This document shows positions 1 through 9,100 of a DNA stretch of 64,000 nucleotides, piece by piece. Source of the DNA: Oscillospiraceae bacterium (GTDB lineage: Bacteria > Bacillota > Clostridia > Oscillospirales > Oscillospiraceae); assembly GCA_022846075.1 (NCBI GenBank), contig AP025582.1:3162001-3226000 (forward strand), read 5' to 3'. Both the position numbers and the translations under genes were made by a program. Each line of letters starts with the position of its first letter. The stretch's first letter is position 1. A model generated the notes under the pieces. It was not told where the DNA came from, ran no database searches, and was given only the letters and a program-made list of their open reading frames with translations.

Positions 1-204
1 GATGTAGATGTGCCCCTCGTCGGGCAGGTAGATGCCGGCGATCATGTTCATGAGGGTGGTCTTGCCGCTGCCGTTCTCCCCCAGCAGGGCCAGGATCTCC
101 CCCCGGCGGACCTCCAGGTCCACCCCGTCGTTTGCCACCACCGAGCCGAACCGCTTGGTGATGCCCTTGAGCCGGATGCCGCTGATAGTTTCCAAGGCTA
201 TCAT
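1..204 (-). CDS. ABC transporter ATP-binding protein, N-terminal fragment (BMP/nucleoside-type)
   Basis: The first 68 codons are visible; the rest lies beyond the left edge. The protein starts at an ATG just after a GGAGAGAGG ribosome site. A Walker A loop (GENGSGKTT) lies at residues 42-50, preceded by the usual [16 protein letters not shown] strand. It would power import of the ligand bound by the BMP-family lipoprotein encoded just upstream on the same strand. Such systems usually use a long ATPase with two nucleotide-binding domains and import nucleosides or sugars; the ligand cannot be read from this fragment. A TATAAT-like hexamer (about 238-245) lies before the start, so it may be partly transcribed independently of the lipoprotein gene. 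Confidence 0.85.
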   Translation of the reverse strand, partial: MIALETISGIRLKGITKRFGSVVANDGVDLEVRRGEILALLGENGSGKTTLMNMIAGIYLPDEGHIYI

Positions 205-330
205 CCTCTCTCCCCCCACCCGGGGGATTCTTCGGGTCCATTATACCACAGGCGCGAAGCGCCGTCGCGGCTTATCTTTTCCATCCGCCGAAGCCGCCGG
301 GGAAAGCCGCCCCGGCCTCCGCCCTACGGC

Positions 331-363
331 GAGAGCGGGCCGCGCTGCGCGCGGCCCGCTCTC
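331..363 (-). other. Strong intercistronic hairpin between BMP lipoprotein and ABC ATPase genes
   Basis: A perfect 14-bp GC-rich stem (331-344 with 350-363) with a 5-nt loop follows the lipoprotein stop codon. No T-run follows it on the transcribed strand. It is better read as an mRNA-stabilising or partly attenuating hairpin, which would favour high expression of the binding protein, than as a full terminator. Confidence 0.55.
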
Positions 364-386
364 GATTTTCCCGGGGAATACCCCAG

Positions 387-1631
387 TCACTCCTCGGTGA
401 TGCCGTCGATGATCCAGTAGAACTGGGGCGCGGAGGGAGCCCCGGCGGCCACGTTGGACTCGTCGTAGAACTCGCCCTCGGCCATGGTCTTGGTGTCGGG
501 AGCGTCGGCGCCGAAGGCGGTGCCGATGCCGGTCCAGGGACCCTGGAAGGGGTGGATGGTGCCGTCGGCGATCTGCTTCTCCACCTCGGCCACCTTCTCG
601 GCGGTGCCGGGGGCGGCGATCTTCTCATTGAGCTGGGTCAGCACCACGGCGCCCTCGCCCATGCCTGCGGTCCAGTCGGAGGCCAGCTGGCCCCCCTCGG
701 CCACGGTCTTGATGCAGTACTCGAAGTACACGCTCCAGTCGATGCGGGTGGACACCAGGCTGGCGTCGGGCGCCACGCCGGTCATGTCGTTGTTGTAGCC
801 GCAGTGGAAGGCCCCGGCGGACTGGGCGGAAGTGGCGGGAGTGGTGTTGTCGGAGTGCTGGGAGATGAGCTTGCAGCCCTCGTCGGCCAGGGCGCTGGCG
901 GCGTTGGCCTCCTTGGGGGCGTCGGACCAGGAGTTGACGTACTTCACCCGCATGGTGGCGCTGGGGCACACGCTCTTGGCGCCCAGATAGAAGGAGGTGA
1001 AGCCGGAGACCACCTCGGAGTAGGGGAAGGCGCCCACGTAGCCGATGAGGGCCTCGTTCTCCTTGATCTCCCCCTCGTCGATCATCTGCTGGAGCTTCAT
1101 ACCGCCCACCACGCCGGCCAGGTAGCGGCCCTCGAAGATGTTGGCGAAGGCGTTGTGGGTGTTGTCCAGATCGTCCAGGGCGGACATCATGTTGGTGCAG
1201 GAGACGAACTGAATGTCCTTATAGTCGGGGGCCACCTTCAGCATGAAGGGCTCGAAGCCGTAGGAGGTGTTGATGATCAGCTCGCAGCCCTCGTCGGCCA
1301 GCTCGATGTTGGCGTCCTCGCAGGAGGAGTCCTCGTTGATGTTGTTCTTGACCACCCACTCCACATTGATGCCCTGGTCGGCCAGCAGCTTGGTGGCCTC
1401 CTCCTTGCCCCGCATGAAGTTGTAGGTGTAGCCCTGGTCGTTCTCGTCGCCGATGTTGATCATGCCCACCTTGATGGTCTTGCCCTCGGGGGCGGCGGAT
1501 TCCGCCGCGGCGGACGGGGCGGGAGCGGACGCCTCGGGGGTCTTGGACTCTTCGGCGCCCTGCCCGCCGCAGGCGGCCAGGGACAGAGAAAGGGCCCCAG
1601 CCAGGAGCAGCGACAAATACTTCTTTTTCAT
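387..1631 (-). CDS. BMP-family substrate-binding lipoprotein
   Basis: This 414-residue secreted protein begins with a lipoprotein signal ending in LAAC, with Cys21 as the predicted lipidation site. An acidic, Ala/Pro-rich linker follows, then a basic-membrane-protein (BmpA/Med) fold beginning around TIKVGMINIGDENDQGY. BMP proteins bind nucleosides, or occasionally other small ligands, at the cell surface and feed an ABC permease. The divider stretches typical of the family are visible (ELADEGCELIINTSYGF, LADEGCKLISQHSDNT). The gene is upstream of and co-oriented with the ATPase fragment, as in a binding protein-ATPase-permease operon. The AGGAGG site sits 8 nt before the ATG. The specific ligand is unknown. 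Confidence 0.9.
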   Translation of the reverse strand: MKKKYLSLLLAGALSLSLAACGGQGAEESKTPEASAPAPSAAAESAAPEGKTIKVGMINIGDENDQGYTYNFMRGKEEATKLLADQGINVEWVVKNNINEDSSCEDANIELADEGCELIINTSYGFEPFMLKVAPDYKDIQFVSCTNMMSALDDLDNTHNAFANIFEGRYLAGVVGGMKLQQMIDEGEIKENEALIGYVGAFPYSEVVSGFTSFYLGAKSVCPSATMRVKYVNSWSDAPKEANAASALADEGCKLISQHSDNTTPATSAQSAGAFHCGYNNDMTGVAPDASLVSTRIDWSVYFEYCIKTVAEGGQLASDWTAGMGEGAVVLTQLNEKIAAPGTAEKVAEVEKQIADGTIHPFQGPWTGIGTAFGADAPDTKTMAEGEFYDESNVAAGAPSAPQFYWIIDGITEE

Positions 1632-2180
1632 TTCATTTTCCTCCTCATGAATCTTCCGTTGTGGTTGGGTTTGTTATATAAACGGCCCCATCGCCGGAAT
1701 TTCCGCTGTGGAAAAGCAGAAAAGAAGGGCCGCCGCTCTGGCTCGCCCTTTTCTCATCCACTCATCACGACCTGAACCAGGCCGCCTGTGGCAGCAAAAA
1801 ATCTTGTCCCGCGCGAAACGCGCTCAGCAGAAGGTGACACCCTCCGTCTCACTCATACTCTCAATCCGGGCCAGGGATCTCCCCAACCGGCTCCCGCCGG
1901 CCGGGGACCCCCTCAGGATTTCACATACTCGGTCGGCTTCGTCGTCGCAAAGTCCGCTCTCCTCCGTTTTTGCCAATGGCAAAAACTCCAGACGCTCCCT
2001 TGCTCCTCCTCTCCCCAGCAAAACCATGGTTTTGCCGGGGCCCCCTTTACCCTGCGCAATCCTGGCCCAGGCCACTCTCTCTTGCTCCTTCGGAGCAATT
2101 CACCTTGTCCGCTTCGCTCCGAATTTACGGCGCTCCCGCGCCGGGGGTGGAATCCCTGGTCCCGTTCCTTTGGCTTCTTC
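1632..2180. other. Spacer holding element E-A with a repeated xpt gene end
   Basis: This 549-nt gap separates two genes on the minus strand. Next to the lipoprotein start (1632-1700) is its AGGAGG site and an AT-rich TTATATAA patch that may be its promoter. From 1823 to 2180 lies a GC-rich, hairpin-filled element ending in a second copy of the last 17 codons and stop of xpt (see the repeat entry and findings). The far copy is followed by a small GCGCG/CGCGC hairpin and a run of Ts (read on the minus strand), which looks like the native xpt terminator. Confidence 0.7.
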
Positions 2181-2235
2181 TCAGCAGAAGGTAACGCCCT
2201 CCGTCTCACTCATGCTCTCGATCCGGGCCAGGGAT
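1823..2235 (-). repeat. Gene-end-duplicating element E, copy A (xpt)
   Basis: The last 56 nt of xpt through its stop (2180-2235) recur at 1823-1878 with four differences. All four fall at third codon positions and are silent. Between the copies lie about 300 nt with at least two hairpins of the form CCCCGG-stem-TTGGGG, a GGGGAGAGGAGGAGC box, and GC-rich modules shared with copies B (after minD) and C (after pta). The two stops are 357 nt apart. Read in the xpt frame the element encodes LGRGGARER, SGLCDDEADR and related strings, interrupted by one in-frame TGA. The same strings in the same phase occur in copies B or C. Confidence 0.8.
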
Positions 2236-2756
2236 TCCACCCGGATGCCCTGCCCGCGGATCAGATCCCCGCCGGGCTGGAAGGCCTTCTCCACGCAGAT
2301 ACCGGCCCCCACCAGGGTGGCCCCGGCGCTCTTCACCACCTGGATCAGCCCGTTGAGGGCGGAGCCGTTGGCCAAAAAGTCGTCGATGAGGAGCACCCGG
2401 TCCTCCGGCCCCAAAAACTCCCGGGCCACGATGATATCGTACACCTTCCCGTGGGTGAAGGACTCCACCTTGGAGGTGTAGACGCTGCCGTCGATGTTCT
2501 TGGTCTTGCTCTTCTTGGCGAAGATAACGGGCACGTCGAAGTACTGTCCGGCGATGCAGGCGATGCCGATGCCGGAGGCCTCGATGGTCAGGATCTTGGT
2601 GACCTTCTCGTCCCCAAAGAGCCGGAAGAACTCCTTGCCGATCTCGTTGTACAGCTTCACGTCGATCTGGTGGTTCAAAAAGCTGTCCACCTTCAATACC
2701 GCTCCGCCGTTGCGGATCTTTCCGTCCTTCTGAATGCGCTCTTCCAGCAGTTTCAT
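2181..2756 (-). CDS. xpt: Xanthine phosphoribosyltransferase
   Basis: At 191 residues it has the usual Xpt length. It converts xanthine and PRPP to XMP for purine salvage in the cytoplasm. The PRPP-binding loop VLLIDDFLANGSA is at residues 121-133, and the N-terminal MKLLEERIQKDGKI pattern is typical of Gram-positive Xpt. It is a single-gene unit with its own promoter: -35 TTGCTT at 2815-2820 and -10 TACAAT at 2792-2797, 17 bp apart, minus strand. The leader is too short for a purine riboswitch and I see none. The C-terminal codons are duplicated downstream by element E. Confidence 0.95.
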   Translation of the reverse strand: MKLLEERIQKDGKIRNGGAVLKVDSFLNHQIDVKLYNEIGKEFFRLFGDEKVTKILTIEASGIGIACIAGQYFDVPVIFAKKSKTKNIDGSVYTSKVESFTHGKVYDIIVAREFLGPEDRVLLIDDFLANGSALNGLIQVVKSAGATLVGAGICVEKAFQPGGDLIRGQGIRVESLARIESMSETEGVTFC

Positions 2757-2791
2757 CTCGTGTCCTCCCCAAATCTCTCATCTGTGCTTTC

Positions 2792-2820
2792 ATTGTACAA
2801 GAAACGGCTCGAAAAAGCAA
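2792..2820 (-). promoter_or_regulatory. xpt promoter
   Basis: Minus strand: TTGCTT (2815-2820), 17-bp spacer, TACAAT (2792-2797). It matches a housekeeping sigma-A promoter and lies about 35 nt from the xpt ATG. Confidence 0.7.
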
Positions 2821-2887
2821 TCCCCCCGGGCGGCGGATTTCAAACCCCGCCCCGTCCCCCGGCGGCGGGGAAGTGCCCGGAATCTCA

Positions 2888-2916
2888 TTGCCCTTATGGT
2901 CGAAACCTGTTATAAT
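2888..2916 (+). promoter_or_regulatory. Promoter of the SLH/GH18 gene
   Basis: TTGCCC (2888-2893), 17-bp spacer, perfect TATAAT (2911-2916). An AAGGAG site at 2947-2952 precedes the ATG at 2964. Confidence 0.75.
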
Positions 2917-2963
2917 ACCCCCGTATTCATCCGCCTTCCGCCTGAAAAGGAGATCATAAAACT

Positions 2964-4589
2964 ATGGGCAAACAAAAACGCCGCTTCACCAGCGCCTTTC
3001 TGGCGGCGCTGATCACCCTCACCTGCTCCCCCATCACCCCCGCCGCCCGGGCCTACTCCGACTCCGAAAACACCTGGGCCGCGGAGGTCATCGAAAAGGC
3101 CGGGGCCTACGGCCTCATGAACGGCTATCCCGACGGCCGCTTCGGCGTGGGGGACCCCATGAAGCGGGTGGAGTTCGTCACTGTCCTCACCCGCATGTTC
3201 GACTGGGATGCCGCCGCCCCCGCTTCTCCCACTTACATCGACTGCCCCGCCGACTACTGGGGCTTTTCCGCCATGGAGACCGCCGCCGCCCACGGCGTGC
3301 TGGACCCCGGCGGCTCCATCCGGCCCGAGGATTACATCAGCCGGGCCGAGATGGCCCAGATGCTCGTCCGGGCCCTGGGCTATACCCGCCTGGCCCAATC
3401 CCTGTCCAATACCGCCCTCCCCTTCCCCGACGTCTCCTCGGACAAGGGCTACATCTCCATCGCCTATGACCTGGGCATCATCAACGGCGTGGAGGAAAAG
3501 GGCCAGCTGAAATTCCTCCCCACCTTCTCCGCCCCCCGGGAGCAGGCGGCCGCCATGCTGGTGCGCTGCTATGAGCGGTACACCTCCTCCACTTCCTGGC
3601 TCCACGGCTTCTACGCTACCTCCTCCTTCTCCCAGCTTGACTATACCGACGCCATGGACGCCGTCAGCGTGGGCTGGGCCCGCCTGGAGTACACCGACGG
3701 GGCCCTCACCGTCAACGACACCGCCTCCAACAACAACGACTGGGTGAAGCCCGAGGGCTCTGAACTGGTCACCGGCCGCCTGGCGGCCAACTCCATCCCC
3801 TGCAACCTGAACGTCTTCGCCTCGGCCTCCACCTTCGCCTCCCTGGTGGCCGCCGGGCTCCAGACCGAGGCCGTGAACCGCCTGACCGCCGCCGCCCGGC
3901 CTTACTCCGGCCTTACCATCGACCTGGAGGGGCTCAAGACCGACCAGCGGGAGAACTTCTCCCTCTTCATGGCCTCCCTCCGCTCCGCCCTCCCCGCCCA
4001 GCAGTCCCTCTACGTCTGCGTCCAGCCCGACACCTGGTTCGGCGGCTACGACTACCGGTCCCTGGGCGAGTCTTGCGACAAGGTCATCCTGATGGCCCAC
4101 GACTACCAGTGGTCCTCCATCCCCGACTACTACGTGGGCACGGACAATACATACTGCCCCGTCACCCCCTTCGACCAGGTCTATACCGCCCTCAAGCACC
4201 TCACCGACCCCGCCACCGGGGTCCAGGACCTAAGCCGGGCGGCCCTGGCCGTCTCCTTCAACACCACCGGCTTCCACGTGGACGAAAACGGCCTCCTGCT
4301 GGACACCACCTTCTATCACCCCGGCAAGGACACCATCGCCAAGCGCCTTCAGCAGCCCGACTCCCTCCGGGTCTGGGACGAGGCCAGCCACAACCCCTGC
4401 CTGACCTACACCACCGAGGACGGCGGGCGCTACAAGCTCTGGTACGAGGACGCCCAGAGCGTGGCCGACAAGCTCCAGCTGGCCCGCATGTTCGGCGTCA
4501 CCAGCGTCTCGGTCTGGCGCTTAGGCACCATCCCCGACTACAAGGACATCCCCAACTACGACGTCTGGTCGGTCCTCTCCACCCGCTGA
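2964..4589 (+). CDS. SLH-domain protein with GH18-type glycoside hydrolase domain
   Basis: This 541-residue exported protein has a signal peptide ending near PAARA. Three SLH motifs follow (residues about 35-200; e.g. AGAYGLMNGYPDGRFG and a clear third copy near GIINGVEEKGQLKF), which normally anchor proteins to secondary cell-wall polymer. The C-terminal half resembles family 18 hydrolases of the YaaH/chitinase type. The strand YSGLTIDLEGL (residues about 312-323) matches the DxxDxDxE active-site strand and keeps the terminal D-L-E. Conserved MAHDYQW and closing WRLGT stretches are present. Such enzymes cleave GlcNAc-containing glycans; a role in cell-wall or spore-cortex remodelling is likely, but the substrate is unproven. 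It is a single gene with its own promoter. Confidence 0.85.
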   Translation: MGKQKRRFTSAFLAALITLTCSPITPAARAYSDSENTWAAEVIEKAGAYGLMNGYPDGRFGVGDPMKRVEFVTVLTRMFDWDAAAPASPTYIDCPADYWGFSAMETAAAHGVLDPGGSIRPEDYISRAEMAQMLVRALGYTRLAQSLSNTALPFPDVSSDKGYISIAYDLGIINGVEEKGQLKFLPTFSAPREQAAAMLVRCYERYTSSTSWLHGFYATSSFSQLDYTDAMDAVSVGWARLEYTDGALTVNDTASNNNDWVKPEGSELVTGRLAANSIPCNLNVFASASTFASLVAAGLQTEAVNRLTAAARPYSGLTIDLEGLKTDQRENFSLFMASLRSALPAQQSLYVCVQPDTWFGGYDYRSLGESCDKVILMAHDYQWSSIPDYYVGTDNTYCPVTPFDQVYTALKHLTDPATGVQDLSRAALAVSFNTTGFHVDENGLLLDTTFYHPGKDTIAKRLQQPDSLRVWDEASHNPCLTYTTEDGGRYKLWYEDAQSVADKLQLARMFGVTSVSVWRLGTIPDYKDIPNYDVWSVLSTR

Positions 4590-4932
4590 CCAATTCCCAA
4601 ATGCTCCCCCTCCGGGGCCGCTTCACGGTGCCCTCTTTTGCCCCTTCGGGCCAATACCTTGTGTCCGGCTTCGCCGGACTGAGAGCCCCCCGTCCCCCGC
4701 AGGGCCGTAGGGGCGGATATCATCCGCCCGCCCCTTTGCCTTCCCCTTGGGGTTGGCTGTCCGTTAGCGGCTGCGCCGCTTACGGACAGCTCATGCCCTG
4801 TGGGTAGAAAGTGGCAGCGGTAAAGCCGCTGACGGATGAGGGGAACGCCGAAAGTCCTCCCAAACTCCCTCCATAGGGCCCGCTGTCCCCAGCGGCCCGC
4901 CCCCATCACCTTCCGAATCGAGGTAACCTCCC
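4590..4932. repeat. Repeat-filled spacer (R1, R2, R5 modules)
   Basis: No coding region is evident in these 343 nt. They hold an R2 palindrome (GTAGGGGCGGATATCATCC type, 4707-4730), a 35-nt hairpin (4756-4790, arms GCTGTCCGT/ACGGACAGC), an R1 half-unit ending GACGGATGAGGGG (about 4811-4840) and an R5 palindrome (CCGCTGTCCCCAGCGG, about 4874-4899). None has a T-run, so a conventional terminator for the upstream gene is not obvious. Confidence 0.75.
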
Positions 4933-5790
4933 ATGAACCCAAAACACCGCCTCCACGAATTCGCCCTCATGACCTTAGGCTCCGCCCTGGTGGCGGTGGG
5001 CGTCTACTTCTTCAAATTCCCCAACCACTTCTCCATGGGCGGCGTCTCGGGCCTGTCCATCCTCCTGGGCCAGCTTATCCCCGCCACCGTCGTCACCCCC
5101 GCCGTTATCAACACCGCCATCAACGTCCTCTACCTGATCCTAGGCTTCGCGGTCCTCAACCGGGGCTTCGGCCTCAAGACGGTCTACTGCTCCCTCCTCT
5201 ACTCCGTCCTGGTCCAGGCCTTGGAGTGGGTCTGCCCCCTCAACGGCCCCCTGACGGATCAGAAGATGCTGGAGCTCTTTTTCGCCGTCATCCTCCCGGC
5301 CCTGGGCTCGGCCATCCTGTTCAATTTGGACGCCTCCACCGGCGGCACCGACATCATGGCCATGATTTTAAAGAAGTTCACCGGCCTGGACGTGGGCCGC
5401 GCCCTTCTGATCTCCGACGTCCTCATCGCCGCCGCCGCCCTCTTCATCTTCGACATCGAGACCGGCCTCTTCTCCCTGCTGGGCCTAGCCCTCAAATCCA
5501 TTCTGGTGGACAGCGTCATCGAGTCCCTCAACCGCCGCAAATCCTTCACCGTGGTCACCCACGATCCGGAACCGGTCTGCCGCTATATCACCGAAACCCT
5601 GGGCCGGGGTGCCACCGTCTGGCAGGGCCAGGGCGCCTACACCCACCAGGACCAATACGTGATCCTGACGGCCCTCTCCCGCCACCAGGCGGTCCAGCTG
5701 CGCAACCACCTGCGCCAAACTGACCCCAACGCCTTCATGCTCATCACCAACTCCAGCGAGATTTTCGGCAAAGGCTTCCTTCGGGCGTAA
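4933..5790 (+). CDS. YitT-family membrane protein (DUF161/DUF2179)
   Basis: The 285-residue protein has about five hydrophobic segments in residues 10-190 (YitT_membrane family, including FPNHFSMGGVSGLSILLGQ and LFNLDASTGGTDIMAMILKK). A cytoplasmic DUF2179 domain covers about residues 195-280 (SFTVVTHDPEPVCRYIT...LITNSSEIFGKGF). The family is widespread in Firmicutes; transport or quality-control roles have been suggested but no biochemical function is established. A GAGGTAA site precedes the ATG. The gene stands alone between two repeat-rich spacers. Confidence 0.88.
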   Translation: MNPKHRLHEFALMTLGSALVAVGVYFFKFPNHFSMGGVSGLSILLGQLIPATVVTPAVINTAINVLYLILGFAVLNRGFGLKTVYCSLLYSVLVQALEWVCPLNGPLTDQKMLELFFAVILPALGSAILFNLDASTGGTDIMAMILKKFTGLDVGRALLISDVLIAAAALFIFDIETGLFSLLGLALKSILVDSVIESLNRRKSFTVVTHDPEPVCRYITETLGRGATVWQGQGAYTHQDQYVILTALSRHQAVQLRNHLRQTDPNAFMLITNSSEIFGKGFLRA

Positions 5791-6172
5791 ACACTTGCAC
5801 GGAAAACGCACGTCTTTCTGGAGAATCCGTACTTACCTCGCAGCGGATACGCAACCCCCCTCCCCACCGCGTACTTTCCACGTAGGGGCGGCTACCAGCC
5901 GCCCGAACCCCCGTCCCCCGCAAAAAAAAACGAACCCCGTGGCCGCCACAAAGTGCGGCCACGGGGTCTTCTTACCTTCTTGTGAACAACCCGGGAAAGT
6001 TTCCAAAGGAGGGGGACCGCAGTCCCCCTCCTTTGGTCGTTGAGAGGGGGTCCAGGGGGAGAGAGTCGAAACTCTCCCCTTGGCGTCTTTTCTGGGGGGT
6101 CTGGGGGTGCCATCTTTTCCACGCGGAAAAGATGGTCCCCCAGGCGGCACCACCTCCTAGAGGTGGCCAAAC
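5791..6172. repeat. Spacer holding R4 composite element, copy a
   Basis: An ordered set of modules is visible: R2 palindrome (5881-5905), a perfect 13-bp hairpin with loop CACAAAGT (5934-5967), TTGTGAACAACCCGGG, an AAAGGAGGGGG/CCCCCTCCTTT hairpin (about 6005-6035), GAGTCGAAACTC (about 6063-6075), CTTTTCTGGGGGGTCTGGGG (about 6088-6108), and a GGAAAAGATGG/CCATCTTTTCC hairpin (about 6110-6140). The same order occurs at 10346-10600. No gene is evident. Confidence 0.8.
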
Positions 6173-9100
6173 TCACCCCATCGGATGCATCCGATACCGC
6201 ACCCCGGCGCAGTACCAGCCCCCCTCGGGCTCCCTCTGGTACCCGTACCCGTCGTCCTCGTCAGTCTCCCCGGCCCGGAACCTCAATTCCACAGACGCGG
6301 ACCTGACGGCGTACCCCGCCAGCTCCCCGCTCCCCTCGGCCAAATCCGGGGCACAGGCCTTGGCAACCTCCATCCCCCAAACCGGCCGCAAGGCGTACCG
6401 CAGGGTAAACGTGACACTCTCCTCCCCGTCGACTTCTCCAACCGCCCTCCGGGTCAGCTCCAACAGCCTCACGTCGTCGGCCTGGAGCGGGCTGCCGCCG
6501 TTTTTCCGGCTCCCGCCGTCCCACATCCCGTCTCCCCGCAGCCCGTCCAGATACCGCTCGGCCCAGACCCGGCAGGCCTCGTCCGGGTCCCCCGGCTCGT
6601 TGGCGTACACGTTGAGATAGGAGTAATTCCCGTTCAAAAACTTCTTCCAGCTGTGCTCCATGGCGTCCTGCCAGTCCTCGCTCCCCACCTCGGGGGGCCC
6701 TGGAATCCATTGGATGCCCCCTCGGTCCTTGACCCATACCGGCTCGGTGCCGAAAATATCCACCGTCTGCCGCCGGAAGCTCACGTTGTATTGCAGCAGG
6801 GCGTATCCCTCCAGCTCCCCCTTCCCCACGGGACAGGGGTACCCCTCCGGGAACTGCCCCTCCAGAGCCGCCAGCCCGCCCGCGGGCTTGACGGCGAGGC
6901 CCACGTTGTCCCCGGCGTCGTAGACCACCACGTCGCTGGCCTTCCACGCCGCCCCCTCCGGGAGCGCGTAGAACTGCTGCCCGAACTGGATTGCCCACCG
7001 GGTGGCCAGATCCCCCTTCCCGTCGTCGGGCACGCAGATGATGTCCCCGTCCAGGGTGGACAGGCTCAGCCCCGCCTTGGGCTCCACGTGATAGGGCAGC
7101 GCGATGGCCTCCACCGCCGCGGGCTCCTCCCGGTCGCTGTCCTGGCCCGCCCGCCCCTGGACACAGGTCCAGGTCACCGACCCGTCGTCGTTGTAGCTCC
7201 GCTCCAGCGTCACGTGCCACCGGGTGTCGATTTTCCCGTCATAATAGGTCCTGCCGTTGGTCCCCGGCGCGTATACGTAGGTCCAGTCCGACCCCAGTGC
7301 GTCGGCGGCTCCCTTCTGCCCGTTCACAGGCCGCAGCATCAGCCCCACATCCTCGGTGGCCCCCATCACCGTCAAGGCGGCCCCGGAGCTGGTGACCCGG
7401 CTGGGCGCAAAGCTTGGCCCATAGTTCACCTCCACGCTGTCGCAGTAAAGGGGGTGGTCCTTGGGCAGCCGGTAGAACTGCTGTCCAAACTCCGCCGCCC
7501 ACAGCCCGAACACGGCGTAGCGCTGCCGGGTCTCGTCGGTCCCGGCGGGGAAGGTGACGGAAACCCCCACGGGCTCCACGCCCTTGACCCCTTCCCCCGC
7601 CGCCTCAGGCACGGCGAAGGGCAAGGACAAATCCATCCCGTTGGCGTAATTCTGGGCGTACTGCCCCTGGTACTGGTAGCCGCTCCAAACGATCTTCCCG
7701 TTGTCCGTCCCGCCCCGCCGCAGGGTGACGGCGGCGGTGACGGTCACGTAGTCGCTGTCCTCAAGCCAATAGGCTCCCAAGTAGTTGTCATCCATCTCGT
7801 TGACGAGCCGCGCCCCGGCCCGCTTCCCCCACACGGGACGGAAAGTGTACTCCAAATGGAACATCAGCGCCTCCGGCGTCTCCGACGGCGTCCATCCCAC
7901 CAATTCCATGGTGGTCAGCCTCACGTCGTCGGCCTTGGCGGGGGAACCGTTGTCCGAAGCGGTCAAATGCTGGCGGATATACGCCTCCGCCCACAGCCGC
8001 CCCGCCTCTTCCCAGGCCGCCCGGTCGTCCCCGGCCACCTCGGCGGACACCCGGGCGTCCAGGCTCCACATCTTGACCTGCTCGTCGGTCCAGTCCCGCT
8101 CGTCGGGGGGCAGCGTGACGTTGGCCCGGAGGGCCAAACTGTACTCCTTGTTCCCGTGGGCGTACCACCGCCCGTCCTCCAGCGTCAGGGAGCAGGCCAG
8201 CTCCATCAGCGCGTAGTCCTCAAACTCCCCCGTCCCCCGGGGCAGTCCTCCGTTGTAGAGCGCCGCCACGGCCTCCAGCCTGCCCACGGGCTTCACGGCC
8301 AGGGCCCCGGTCTCCCACACCTCGCGGGTCCTGCCGTTTTTGTGGGGCTCCTGCCCCCAGCCGCCCTGGCGGTCGGGTACACCGGTCCACTCGTACCCCG
8401 TCCCCAGCACCGCCACGTCGGCGGCCTTCCAGGGGGCCCCGTCGGGCAGGCCGTAGAGCCGCTTCCCGTACTCCGCCAGGAACCGCGCGGCCACCTCCCG
8501 GGAGTAGCTGGCCTCGTTCCCCGCCCACTCGAAGTCGGGGATGCTCACCTCGTCCGTGGCCTCCAGATCGAGGGCCGTCACCCCCGGCACAGCTTCCACG
8601 TGAAGGGGCGTCTCGGTCTCCACGCCCCGCTCCACCGCCCCGGTGAAGGTGCACAGCCCGGCCAGCATCGCCAAACACACGGCGGCGGCCACCGCCTTTT
8701 TCCGAATCTTCCGGTACGCGCTCACTTGGATCACCCTTTCCTTGATCTGCCTCGGCCCCTCGGTCATGGCGGTGGAGGCGCTCAGCAGCTCCCCGGCCCG
8801 GGGCCGTCCCGCCGCCACCATCTCCACCAGCGTCCGCCCGTAGGGCACCCGCTCCTCTTCTCCCAGCGCCCGCACGGCGGAAGCGTCGCAGGAGAGCTCA
8901 CAGTCCCGCTTGGAGCACACCGCCGCAATCCACACCAGCGGATGGAACCACCACAGGCACAGACAAGCCGCCCGGACCACCGCCCAAGAATTGTCCCCGT
9001 GCCGCCGGTGCGCCAGCTCATGGGCCAAAATATACTTGAGCCTCTCGGGATGCTCCGCCGCCTCCCGGTTGAGATAAATGGCGGGCCTGAACACCCCCGC

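Noticed and set aside
552-1775. Long plus-strand open frame opposite the BMP lipoprotein gene
   Set aside because: It is a GC-driven shadow rich in Gly/Val/His/Leu, with no ribosome site and no recognisable domain; the minus-strand lipoprotein is clear.
1824-2075. 83-residue ORF downstream of xpt as a separate gene
   Set aside because: It is the readable frame of element E plus the duplicated xpt end; it has no ribosome site of its own that I can support.
2757-2830. Purine riboswitch before xpt
   Set aside because: The promoter lies about 35 nt from the start codon, leaving no room, and no conserved purine-aptamer core is seen.
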